From Marinimicrobium sp050113635 (GTDB lineage: Bacteria > Pseudomonadota > Gammaproteobacteria > Pseudomonadales > Cellvibrionaceae), in assembly GCF_050113635.1 (NCBI RefSeq), contig NZ_JBNJLT010000002.1, positions 411,076 to 475,075 on the forward strand: 64,000 nt of DNA, read 5' to 3'. The translations under genes and the position numbers were made by a program. The notes under the pieces are model-generated. The model ran no database searches. It was not told the origin of the DNA and worked only from the letters and a program-made list of their open reading frames with translations. Position 1 is the stretch's first letter; every line of letters begins with the position of its first letter. Shown here piece by piece: positions 27,063-35,383 of the stretch.

Positions 27063-27860
27063 ATGGCTTTTACGATAAAACGGGCCTTCGCGCTCGCGTT
27101 TCTGTTGTTTCCAACCGCCCTGCTGACAATACCGGCCTGGGCCCAATCGGGCTACTTCAAAGATGATTTCACCTGGGGGTTCAATACCGGGATCTGGCAG
27201 GCGCGCACGGGCAGCAATGGCTCACCGTTCGGCTGTGATTTTCAGCCCAGCATGATCACCCCCAGTTCCCACGGGATCACCCTCGGCGTCAACCCCGGTC
27301 AGTGCGCGGAATTACGCACTCATAACCTGTTGTCCTACGGACGGGTCCAGGGCAGCCTGAAAACCGGGAACGCTCCCGGGACCGTATCGTCTATTTTTAC
27401 CTATACCTCCTGGCACGATGTACCGGGGCGAGCCTGGCAGGAAATCGACATCGAATTTCTCCCCTCGCTGGGTAACGTGGTACACACCAACATCATTTAC
27501 CAGCCCCAGGGCGGCACGTATGAAAGCTGGGAGCAGGATATCGACCTGGGTCAGTACGGCCTGAATATCACTCAGGATCTGGTCAATATTGGCTTTGACT
27601 GGAGCAGCTGGCGTATCCAGTGGTATGTGTACGATGCCTACGGCAACCAGCAGATTATTCGCACCATGTACCGGGACAATGGGGACGGGTATGTCGCCCC
27701 GAACGAAATCCCCCAGTACGCCTGGCCCTCGGACCCCACCCGCATCATGATCAATCACTGGCACGGTGATAACTCCACCCAAGGGTTCTACTTCCCCGGT
27801 CAGTATTTCAATCAGAACACCTGGGCCTACTACGATTACCTGGAATACACCCCGAACTAA
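27063..27860 (+). CDS. Secreted GH16 beta-glucanase (licheninase-like)
   Basis: 265 aa. A signal peptide (AFALAFLLFPTALLTIPAWA, cleavage near residue 27) precedes a single GH16 jellyroll. EIDIEF at 127-132 carries the nucleophile E127, D129 and acid/base E131 in the ExDxE pattern of bacterial 1,3-1,4-beta-glucanases. Two Cys (C58, C81) could form the disulfide known in that group. No carbohydrate-binding module is attached. ATG 27063 has GAGAGG about seven bases upstream. The gene lies 64 bases before a GH5 lipoprotein on the same strand, so both may attack mixed-linkage glucan or cellulose. Specificity (lichenan, laminarin or other) is inferred, not proven. Confidence 0.9.
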   Translation: MAFTIKRAFALAFLLFPTALLTIPAWAQSGYFKDDFTWGFNTGIWQARTGSNGSPFGCDFQPSMITPSSHGITLGVNPGQCAELRTHNLLSYGRVQGSLKTGNAPGTVSSIFTYTSWHDVPGRAWQEIDIEFLPSLGNVVHTNIIYQPQGGTYESWEQDIDLGQYGLNITQDLVNIGFDWSSWRIQWYVYDAYGNQQIIRTMYRDNGDGYVAPNEIPQYAWPSDPTRIMINHWHGDNSTQGFYFPGQYFNQNTWAYYDYLEYTPN

Positions 27861-27924
27861 CCTCCACGCACACCATCGACATCTGGCGGGCCGAGCGCCC
27901 GCCCTTGCCATTGCGGACCCTTTT

Positions 27925-29427
27925 ATGAACACTTTTTTCCCGACCCTATATCGCCTCTGCCTCGGCAGCGCCGTTTTACTGGCCACCGCCTGCGGCAGCA
28001 GTGGCGGCGGCACCAGCCCTGAACCAGAGCCCACACCCCCAGCGTCTTCCTCCAGTACATCTTCACAAAACAGCTCATCCGGTGACGACTGTCCGGCCCA
28101 GCAGGTGGGTACCTCCAGCACTCGCATCGAAGGCGAACAGCTTTCTTGTGACGACACACTGCCCTTCGTGAGTGATGCGCAATTTTCGGGAGGGGAAGCT
28201 CTGGCGCCCGCCGATGGGGACACCGCCGAATACACCCTGCATATTGAGACATCGGGCTTGTTCACACTCAGCTATCGCGCCGGGGCAAACGACAACGAGG
28301 CGCTCTGGAACGCGTCCATTAACGGCACCCCTCTCGCTGTCGAGCCTGTCTCAATGGCGCCCTCGGAGTCCGCACAAACGGTTACCACCGCCGCTTTCTA
28401 CCTGAGCGACGGCCAACAAACCCTTCAAGTGCATTTCGAGCAGGCGCCCGCCACTCTCGATTATATGGAGTTGCAATATACCGAGGCCCTGCGCCATGAC
28501 CCTCACGATGCCGTGACCAGCATGGGCATTGGCATCAACCTCGGCAATACGCTGGACGCCTACCCCAATGAGGGAGACTGGGCACCCAAGGCACAGGAAC
28601 CGTTCTTCGTCGCTTTTAACGAAGCCGGCTTTCATCATGTGCGAATTCCCGCCACCTGGGACACGCATGTGTCCGACACCGCGCCCTATACCGTGAACGA
28701 AGATCGCATGACCCGTACCGAGCAAATCGTGGATTGGGCCCTGGCCCAGGGGTATTACGTGATTCTGAATGCACACCACGAAACCTGGTTAAAAGAGAAT
28801 TACGACAATCCGACCACACGAGCAAGGTTCGACGCCATTTGGACCCAGATCGCCGAGCGTTTCGCCCACAAGTCAGCGCGCCTGATGTTCGAAATCCTGA
28901 ATGAGCCCGTGGGTATGAGCATGGCGCAGGTGAACGATCTCAACCCGCGCATTCTCGATATTATCCGGGCACAAAACCCGGACCGACTGGTCATCATTTC
29001 GTCCAATGATTACACACCCGTGTATGGGTTGAGCGGCATCACCGTGCCGGATGACGATTATCTGATTGGCAACTTCCACTCCTACGACCCCTGGACCTTC
29101 GCCGGGCAATGCATAGAGCGCTGGGGAAGCACCGCCGATAAAAACGAACTCGAAGGGCTGTACCAAATAGCCAGCGACTGGAGCGAAAACTCAGGTATAC
29201 CCGTGATGGTCAACGAATTCGGCGTGCCCCACTACGACCACCTGAACCCGGAGAATGAATGCCACCAAAGTGATCGTCTTGATTACCTGAGCACTCACGT
29301 CAATTTCGCCACGCAATATGGCGTGGCCGCCACGGTATGGGACGACGCGGGTTCATTTGGCATCTACAACCGGGCGGACGGCACCTGGGGGCCGGAGAAG
29401 GATATTCTGGTGGCGCCTAATCCCTGA
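27925..29427 (+). CDS. GH5 endoglucanase-like lipoprotein with N-terminal CBM-like domain
   Basis: 500 aa. The lipobox LLATAC (Cys23) marks a surface or periplasmic lipoprotein. A Ser/Pro-rich linker (about 28-50) leads to a jellyroll domain at about 60-170 resembling CBM6/35-type modules (RIEGEQLSCDD ... AEYTLHIETSGLFTLSYRAG). The GH5 catalytic domain (about 175-500) shows MGIGINLGNTLDAY, HHVRIPATWDTH, NAHHETW, FEILNEPVG with acid/base E327, and VNEFGVPHYD with nucleophile E431. ATG 27925 is selected because it gives the lipobox; the ribosome-binding site is weak. It probably acts with the GH16 enzyme to feed oligosaccharides to the TonB receptors. Confidence 0.92.
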   Translation: MNTFFPTLYRLCLGSAVLLATACGSSGGGTSPEPEPTPPASSSSTSSQNSSSGDDCPAQQVGTSSTRIEGEQLSCDDTLPFVSDAQFSGGEALAPADGDTAEYTLHIETSGLFTLSYRAGANDNEALWNASINGTPLAVEPVSMAPSESAQTVTTAAFYLSDGQQTLQVHFEQAPATLDYMELQYTEALRHDPHDAVTSMGIGINLGNTLDAYPNEGDWAPKAQEPFFVAFNEAGFHHVRIPATWDTHVSDTAPYTVNEDRMTRTEQIVDWALAQGYYVILNAHHETWLKENYDNPTTRARFDAIWTQIAERFAHKSARLMFEILNEPVGMSMAQVNDLNPRILDIIRAQNPDRLVIISSNDYTPVYGLSGITVPDDDYLIGNFHSYDPWTFAGQCIERWGSTADKNELEGLYQIASDWSENSGIPVMVNEFGVPHYDHLNPENECHQSDRLDYLSTHVNFATQYGVAATVWDDAGSFGIYNRADGTWGPEKDILVAPNP

Positions 29428-29464
29428 GGTCTTTCCCAGTGTTTTTTACCATTGATTGTTCAAT

Positions 29465-29496
29465 AAAAAAGGGCGCCGCAATGGCGCCCCTTTTTC
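29465..29496. terminator. Bidirectional terminator between GH5 and TorF genes
   Basis: GGGCGCC (29471-29477), loop GCAAT, GGCGCCC (29483-29489), flanked by A6 on the left and C-T5 on the right. It can serve both convergent genes. Confidence 0.9.
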
Positions 29497-29526
29497 AGGC
29501 CGGAAAATTAGCAGTTACCTGCTAAC

Positions 29527-30180
29527 TTATTCGATCGGGATTGAGAATCCCACGACGAATTTGGCTTCGTCGTTGTTCAGGCCGTCAACGTCGTCGGTGA
29601 CCAGACCCAGGGTGAAGCTCAGGTTTTCGTTGTAGGCGTAGCTCAGGTCTACGTGTGAGTAGCCATCCAGTTCTGCTTCCCCGTCATGCACACCGTAGGT
29701 CAAACTGAAATCTCCAAAAGCCGCACCCACGGTCAGGTATGAATAGTCATCCAGGTCTTCCAAACCATGATAGTAGGTCACTGCCAACGGGCCGTATCCA
29801 ACACCGAGAATCGCTTCCACGTTATCTCCCGGAGAAATCGGTTCATCGGCAGACGGATAGCTATAGCTCCACAAGCTCAAATCAAAGCTAAAACCATTAA
29901 TCTCGTTGCCATAACCGGCATACAGGTCGTATTCAGTACCTAAGGCCGCATCACCAGAAGAAGCCCACATACCGGCGTAGAAACCACTTGCGCTGACATT
30001 GATGTCACCCCAGACGGCCGGATCGCCATTACCGAGGTCATAACCACGCCAGTAGTACATGTTGGCGGCGCCAACCGAGGCGGACACCTCAGCTTCTGCG
30101 TGGGCTACCGGAGCCAAAGCGGCTGAAGCCATCGCAGACGCGGCTACTGCACCAGCCAGAAATTTTTGCTTCAAGTTCAT
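29527..30180 (-). CDS. TorF-family putative porin
   Basis: 217 aa. A signal peptide (MNLKQKFLAGAVAASAMASA, then ALAPVAHAEA) is followed by a small barrel with MYYWRGYDLGNGDPAVWGDI, the hallmark start of this conserved gammaproteobacterial family, and GYSHVDLSYAYNENLSFTLG near the end. In other genomes members often neighbour glnK-amtB, suggesting a role in passage of nitrogenous solutes. AGGAAG upstream supports ATG 30178-30180. Upstream lie a sigma54-like promoter and a strong NtrC-type site, which agree with nitrogen control. The transported solute is unknown. Confidence 0.88.
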   Translation of the reverse strand: MNLKQKFLAGAVAASAMASAALAPVAHAEAEVSASVGAANMYYWRGYDLGNGDPAVWGDINVSASGFYAGMWASSGDAALGTEYDLYAGYGNEINGFSFDLSLWSYSYPSADEPISPGDNVEAILGVGYGPLAVTYYHGLEDLDDYSYLTVGAAFGDFSLTYGVHDGEAELDGYSHVDLSYAYNENLSFTLGLVTDDVDGLNNDEAKFVVGFSIPIE

Positions 30181-30281
30181 GAGTTCTTCCTCTAACGTTG
30201 GCAATTTTAAATTTTGTCTTGTCGCTGACCCTTGCCGGCCGGGCGACGTACCCGATTTTTTGTACAGGTGCCCAGGCTTTT

Positions 30282-30295
30282 GCAGAGACCGAGCC
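30282..30295 (-). promoter_or_regulatory. Sigma54-type promoter for the TorF porin gene
   Basis: Read on the minus strand, TGGCTCGGTCTCTGCAA has GG (30295-30294), exactly ten bases, then GC (30283-30282), close to the TGGCAC-N5-TTGC consensus of RpoN promoters. The start of transcription would fall near 30270, about 90 bases before the ATG. Confidence 0.65.
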
Positions 30296-30371
30296 AACTT
30301 TTATTTTTCCTTTAAATTCATGAAGTTACTTATATTCGCCCCCCTTCCTACCAACCTTCACATTTTTGAAA

Positions 30372-30388
30372 TGCACCAATAAAGTGCA
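30372..30388. promoter_or_regulatory. NtrC-like enhancer site upstream of the TorF gene
   Basis: TGCACCAATAAAGTGCA is an almost ideal NtrC operator (GCAC-N7-GTGC dyad). Its centre is about 85 bases above the -24 element, near -110 relative to the predicted start, as at glnA. A weaker half site, TGCACCACG, begins at 30405, three helical turns further up. The remaining part of this 323-base divergent region (to cca at 30504) shows no gene. Confidence 0.65.
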
Positions 30389-30503
30389 CCGCAAATGCCC
30401 CTCGTGCACCACGAATTGACACCCATCGGCGCACTCCCGCCCCAGGCGTACACGCCGCTTTTGTGTCACCATAGCGCCCACCGCTTTAATGAGGCCCACC
30501 GCT

Positions 30504-31745
30504 ATGGACACGTATCTGGTCGGCGGCGCTGTCCGCGACAAACTGCTCGGCTATCCCTTTACCGAAAAGGACTGGGTCGTGGTGGGTGCCAGCCCGGAAA
30601 TGCTGACTACCCAGGGGTTTATCCCGGTGGGCCGCGACTTTCCCGTCTTCCTGCACCCCGACACGCGCGAGGAATACGCGCTGGCGCGCACCGAGCGCAA
30701 AACGGGTCCGGGCTACGCCGGTTTTACATTCCACACCGCCACCGACGTGACGCTCGAACAAGATCTCGAACGCCGCGACCTCACCATTAATGCCATGGCC
30801 GAAGACCAGGACGGCCAACTCATCGACCCTTACGGTGGGGCGCAGGACCTGGCGGATAAACAGTTACGGCACGTTTCTCCGGCCTTCGCCGAAGACCCAG
30901 TGCGTGTTCTGCGCGTGGCGCGTTTCGCGGCCCGCTATCATCATCTGGGGTTCACCATTGCTCCCGAAACCCTGACACTCATGCGCACCATGGTCGACAA
31001 CGGTGAAGTCGATCACCTGGTGTCCGAGCGTGTGTGGAAAGAGCTGGAGCGCGCCCTCGGCGAACGCTCGCCCCGGGTCTTTATCGACAGCCTGCGGGCC
31101 TGTGGGGCGCTCGCCCGGCTGTTGCCGGAAGTGGATACCTTATTCGGGGTGCCCCAACGCGCAGAACATCACCCGGAGGTGGATACCGGGCTACACACCC
31201 TGCTCTCGCTGGAGCAGGCTGCCCGCCTCACGCCGTCCACTGAGGCGCGCTTCGCGGTGCTTCTGCATGACCTGGGCAAGGGCGCCACGCCTGAGGCGGA
31301 ATGGCCTCGGCACATCGGCCACGAACAACGCGGTCTGGCACTGGTGGACACTGTCTGCCGGCGCCTTGCCGTACCCAAGGATTATGCGCGTCTGGCCCGC
31401 CACGTGGCGGAATACCACACGCACTGCCATCGGGCGCGAGAGCTCAAACCCTCGACCCTGCTGAGACTGTTCAAAGCCCTGGATGCGTTTCGCAAACCCG
31501 ACGCATTCGAGGCCTTCCTGCTCAGCTGCGAGGCCGATGCGCGAGGCCGCACGGGTTTTGAGGAGCGCGATTACCCCCAGGCGGACTACCTTCGCGGGGC
31601 GCTGCGCTGCTGCCAGGCGGTCGACAACCGGGATATTGCCGCTCAGGGATTCACCGGCAAAGCGTTTGGGGAAGCCCTGGATCGCGAACGACAACACCGC
31701 TTGCACCAGTACCGCGCTTCACACTCCCTGGGCGAGCCTCAATAG
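30504..31745 (+). CDS. cca: Multifunctional CCA tRNA nucleotidyltransferase
   Basis: 413 aa, the length of the E. coli-type enzyme with a C-terminal HD domain. It builds and repairs the 3' CCA of tRNA. MDTYLVGGAVRD, the DFPVFLHP stretch, ARTERKTGPGYAGF, ERRDLTINAMA and DPVRVLRVARFAARY define the nucleotidyltransferase head; AVLLHDLGKGATP is the HD phosphohydrolase motif. The catalytic DxD of E. coli (D21, D23) reads ExD here (E21-K-D23), a conservative change worth noting. ATG 30504 has GAGG nine bases upstream. Divergent from the TorF gene. Confidence 0.95.
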   Translation: MDTYLVGGAVRDKLLGYPFTEKDWVVVGASPEMLTTQGFIPVGRDFPVFLHPDTREEYALARTERKTGPGYAGFTFHTATDVTLEQDLERRDLTINAMAEDQDGQLIDPYGGAQDLADKQLRHVSPAFAEDPVRVLRVARFAARYHHLGFTIAPETLTLMRTMVDNGEVDHLVSERVWKELERALGERSPRVFIDSLRACGALARLLPEVDTLFGVPQRAEHHPEVDTGLHTLLSLEQAARLTPSTEARFAVLLHDLGKGATPEAEWPRHIGHEQRGLALVDTVCRRLAVPKDYARLARHVAEYHTHCHRARELKPSTLLRLFKALDAFRKPDAFEAFLLSCEADARGRTGFEERDYPQADYLRGALRCCQAVDNRDIAAQGFTGKAFGEALDRERQHRLHQYRASHSLGEPQ

Positions 31746-31754
31746 AGGCCGCCA

Positions 31755-34484
31755 TCACTGAAGGCTGTCAGAGGCCGCATTCTTCTCACCAGGTTCCAAC
31801 GGCTGGACTGGCTCAAAACGCCAAAGCGCTCTATCCCCGGACTGATCCAGCGGCCCCAGCACGGGGCTTTGGTTGGCAGGGCTTTGGTTGACAGAGTTCA
31901 GGCCGCTATTAGCGGGCGCTTGAAGGTAGTGGTCATTTTTCCAGCGGTTGCGAATCCGAAACGCCTCACCCACCGGCTCCAGTTCCCACTCGGCACTCCA
32001 CCAGGTGGTGCGAATTTCGCTGACCTGCAAGCGCGGCCGTTCGGCGTGAAGGTAATGCGTCGCTTCACTCTTTGCTCGCGCGTCATCCGCCCGGCGCAGC
32101 CGGTAGTGCTCTTCCCCGTCTTCCACCCGCCACAAGGTCGTCGCTTGCGCGCTGAGTACCGGACGTCCACGACGGTCGCCGAGGTAGTCTCCACTGGCCT
32201 GGTTCTGCACGCTGAAGTTCGCCGTTACTGGTCCCGCCAAGGTGTAGCAACCATCGAGTGAGTTAATCCACTGGGCCACCAAATCCGCGCTTTCGCGGTC
32301 GACCCGGTGACTGCCCAGGGGCGGCATCCGGTACACATCCTGATAAGCAATGCGGCGCCACAGAATCGAGCGCTCGGCATCGCCCGGCGCAATCAAACGG
32401 GCACCATCCACCCCCATAGTCGTTTGCGTGGGCGTCTTGCCACAGGCGTTGGTCAGTGCCATGGGTGTGCTGAACCGCCAGTCCATGCTGCTTTGGCTTG
32501 TGCCTTCGGGAAGGTGACAGTTGGCGCAGTTACTGTCCAGAAAAGCGCGGGCGCGCTGCTCCAGCGTGGCCGAGGTGTCCCGGCTGGACGGCATCGCCGG
32601 TACACGCATCGCCTCGGCCACCGGCCTATCCAGAACGTCTATCGACCAGAGGTGATCCAACTGGTTGAGACTCTTATCGCTGGACTCACGCTGGGCCGAG
32701 GCGTCCGGCGCATCGATATCCATTTGCCGGACGCCGGGGCCCAACGTGTGTCCGGCCGCTGCCGTATGGCACTGCGCGCACTCGGCGGTGCTGGGGTAGT
32801 GCCAGCGCTGGCCCAGTTTCTCAATATCGGCGGCCGCATCCAGCAACAGTGCCTCGGAACCGTCTTTGTTCCATTCATAGCTATAGCCAATCCAGCCGGT
32901 TTGCCCCTGGTTCAGGAGCAGGCGCGTCTCGATCAGCTCGTCTTTCAACCGGAACTGCTTCACCAGAATCGCACCCACCGGGAAAACCAGTTTTCCGTTA
33001 TCGGCGATGGAAACCCGCGTGTGCTCCGGCAACGACATATAGCGCTCCTTGCTCGCGCCATCGGACCAGAACGGTTCCTTCAGGTCATAGCCAATTAAGC
33101 CGGGGGCGGGCCGGGTCAGATCGTCGGGGTCCATGCAGCCGGTGTCGGACAGGCGTTCAGGAATGGGGATTCTGTCATCCGCCGGTTCCGCGGGCAACAA
33201 CCGGGAGACCGTGCCCTTGTTGTACTCAACCACATACAACTCACCATCATCGTCCTCCGCAAAAGACACTATCGGGTCTCCGCTGTGCAGCAAGGAGCGT
33301 TGCTGCAACTGCCCATCGGCATCGCGCTCCAGCCCCCAGATCACGCCGCTGCCAAAATCCCCAAAAATAAACACGCCATTGAGCTCGGGCAACGCCTCAC
33401 CCCGGTAAACAAATCCTCCGGTCACCGAGCGTCCCTGCGCCCGCCCGTAATCCCAGACCGGCTCACTGTGATTGTCCGGCACGGGGCAGTCGCTTCTCGG
33501 CTCGTAACCTTCGACACAAGGCCAGCCATAATTGCCGCCGTTTTCAATCCGGTTCAGTTCTTCGAACCGGTTCCCTCCCACATCCCCAGCCCACAGCGCT
33601 CCGGTTTTACGGTCAAAACTCCAGTTCCAGCTGTTGCGCAATCCGTGGGCATACACCTCCGCTGCACCGCCGTTTTGAGCGATGACATTCCCCGGTGCGG
33701 GTTGGCCCGTGTCGGTTAACCGCAGGATACTGCCATAGGGGTTGGTAACGTCCTGAGCATTGGCGCTGACGCCACCGTCACCCATATTGACGTACAGGTA
33801 ACCATCGGGGCCAAAATCAGCCTTGCCGTTATTGTGGATGTGGGTGGGCTGCTTTAATTGATAGAGGGATTCATACCAGAGTTCACCATTGTCTGTGCGC
33901 ACCAGGGTTTTCCCGCCGTCATCGGAGCGCAGGCGCACCAGGTGCGAAAACAGCGGTGCGTCGCCGTCACCGCCTTCGGTAAACGAAAAGTACAGGTAGC
34001 CGTTTTGCTGAAACTCGGGATGAAAAGCCAGACTGTACAGCCCGCACTCGTGGCAGCCCTGGGGCCGGAATACAATATTAAAACGCTCTTTCAGATCGAC
34101 CCAGCGCTCCACCGTAAACTCCGATTCCGCACTCTCCCTGTCGGTCCGTTTGGATTCCAGCCGCCACACCTCGCCGTTCTGCTGCAGCACAAAGAAAACC
34201 GTATTACTGTCCGGCAGTGGCGTCACACCGACGGGAGACTGAAACGTACCGGCCGGTGCCAGCGGCTCCAGTCGCACGCTGGCGGGCTGGCGAAAACGGG
34301 TGGCCAGGCACTGGTTGTTGTGAGGCCGATCCTCCAGCGCACTCCAGTGTGTGGCACTGGCCTCGACCGGCTTGCCGCTGTTAAGGGTCAGCAGAAAATA
34401 TCCAACCGCGCTGGCAATCAGCAGCGCCAGCGCAGAGAGGATGCCATCGAGAAGGCGTCGCTTCCCAGAGGGTTTGAAAGCCAT
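31755..34484 (-). CDS. PQQ-type sugar dehydrogenase / dihaem cytochrome c fusion with C-terminal trefoil-like domain
   Basis: 909 aa. An N-terminal membrane anchor (GILSALALLIASAVGYFLLT, about 14-33) precedes a six-bladed propeller of the glucose/sorbosone dehydrogenase family (about 75-430; FNIVFRPQGCHECGLYSLAF, YLYFSFTEGGDGD, YVNMGDGG, RNSWNWSFDRKTGALWAGDV). A second module (about 445-745) contains two c-type haem sites, CAQCH (569-573) and CANCH (653-657). The last ~150 residues (NFSVQNQASGDYLGDRRGRP ... YLHAERPRLQVSEI) look like a ricin/fascin-type beta-trefoil. It probably oxidises a sugar or similar alcohol outside the inner membrane and passes electrons to the haems. Anchoring in the inner membrane is inferred. 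Convergent with cca. Confidence 0.85.
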   Translation of the reverse strand: MAFKPSGKRRLLDGILSALALLIASAVGYFLLTLNSGKPVEASATHWSALEDRPHNNQCLATRFRQPASVRLEPLAPAGTFQSPVGVTPLPDSNTVFFVLQQNGEVWRLESKRTDRESAESEFTVERWVDLKERFNIVFRPQGCHECGLYSLAFHPEFQQNGYLYFSFTEGGDGDAPLFSHLVRLRSDDGGKTLVRTDNGELWYESLYQLKQPTHIHNNGKADFGPDGYLYVNMGDGGVSANAQDVTNPYGSILRLTDTGQPAPGNVIAQNGGAAEVYAHGLRNSWNWSFDRKTGALWAGDVGGNRFEELNRIENGGNYGWPCVEGYEPRSDCPVPDNHSEPVWDYGRAQGRSVTGGFVYRGEALPELNGVFIFGDFGSGVIWGLERDADGQLQQRSLLHSGDPIVSFAEDDDGELYVVEYNKGTVSRLLPAEPADDRIPIPERLSDTGCMDPDDLTRPAPGLIGYDLKEPFWSDGASKERYMSLPEHTRVSIADNGKLVFPVGAILVKQFRLKDELIETRLLLNQGQTGWIGYSYEWNKDGSEALLLDAAADIEKLGQRWHYPSTAECAQCHTAAAGHTLGPGVRQMDIDAPDASAQRESSDKSLNQLDHLWSIDVLDRPVAEAMRVPAMPSSRDTSATLEQRARAFLDSNCANCHLPEGTSQSSMDWRFSTPMALTNACGKTPTQTTMGVDGARLIAPGDAERSILWRRIAYQDVYRMPPLGSHRVDRESADLVAQWINSLDGCYTLAGPVTANFSVQNQASGDYLGDRRGRPVLSAQATTLWRVEDGEEHYRLRRADDARAKSEATHYLHAERPRLQVSEIRTTWWSAEWELEPVGEAFRIRNRWKNDHYLQAPANSGLNSVNQSPANQSPVLGPLDQSGDRALWRFEPVQPLEPGEKNAASDSLQ

Positions 34485-34600
34485 GATTATTCCACAGGTC
34501 GTTGTTGTTATCAGAACCTTACGATGATTAAAGCCTTCGGGAGCGTGTTATTCTTCGTTCGCCCGGCCTTGAGGCCCGCCTACCTTCATCCGAGGAGATT

Positions 34601-35344
34601 ATGACTGACACCGCCCCCGTTGCTCTGTTGACTGGTGCCGCTCGCCGCCTCGGTGCGGCCACGGCAAACACACTGCACAACGCTGGCTACCGCGTGATTA
34701 TTCATTACCGCTCTTCCCGGGAGGCCGCCGAAGAGCTGGTGCGCACCCTGAACGCGCGGCGTCCCGACAGCGCCGTCGCCATTGCCGCGAACCTGACCAT
34801 CATGAGCGACCTTCGCCGCCTGGCCCGTGAAGCCGTGGCGCAATGGGGGCGGCTGGATGCGCTGGTCAACAATGCCTCGTCCTTCTACCCGACACCCGTT
34901 GACAACGCCACAGAGGACGACTGGGATGACTTGATCGGGAGCAATCTCAAAGCGCCGTTTTTCCTGGCCCAGGCCGTCGCACCGGCACTGCGCCAACAGC
35001 GCGGGGCCATTGTGACTATGGCCGACATTCATGCCGAGCGCCCGCTCAAAGAACATACCATTTACTGCGCGGCCAAAGCCGGTCAGGTCATGCTGACGCA
35101 GTCACTCGCCCGCGAGCTCGCTCCGGAGGTACGGGTCAATGGCATTGCGCCGGGCGCTATACTCTGGCCCGAACAGGCGTCCGAGTCCAGCGCGCAGAGT
35201 AAGCAGGCCATCCTGGACCGGGTGCCGCTGGAGCGCGCCGGGGAGCCGAACGATATCGCCGACACCGTGCTGTTTTTATTGAGTAAAGCCCCTTACGTGA
35301 CCGGACAAATTATCGCGGTCGATGGCGGTCGCACACTGACTTGA
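34601..35344 (+). CDS. Pteridine reductase (short-chain dehydrogenase)
   Basis: 247 aa. NADPH-binding LLTGAARRLGAATA, NNASSFYPTPV, catalytic YCAAKAG (YxxxK) and VNGIAPGAILWPE mark the PTR1/FolM-type pteridine reductases, which reduce dihydro-biopterin or -folate forms. GAGGAG (34593-34598) lies just upstream of the ATG. It faces an MFS transporter and the folK-folB pair, a clustering seen in other gammaproteobacteria and consistent with folate metabolism. Confidence 0.88.
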   Translation: MTDTAPVALLTGAARRLGAATANTLHNAGYRVIIHYRSSREAAEELVRTLNARRPDSAVAIAANLTIMSDLRRLAREAVAQWGRLDALVNNASSFYPTPVDNATEDDWDDLIGSNLKAPFFLAQAVAPALRQQRGAIVTMADIHAERPLKEHTIYCAAKAGQVMLTQSLARELAPEVRVNGIAPGAILWPEQASESSAQSKQAILDRVPLERAGEPNDIADTVLFLLSKAPYVTGQIIAVDGGRTLT

Positions 35345-35345
35345 C

Positions 35346-35364
35346 CTGCGGACCTGATCCGCGG
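35346..35364. terminator. Possible weak bidirectional terminator
   Basis: CTGCGGA and TCCGCGG pair around CCTGA (one G-T wobble) between two convergent genes only 39 bases apart. There is no T run. Confidence 0.3.
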
Positions 35365-35383
35365 ACATGAGGCAGCCGCGATT

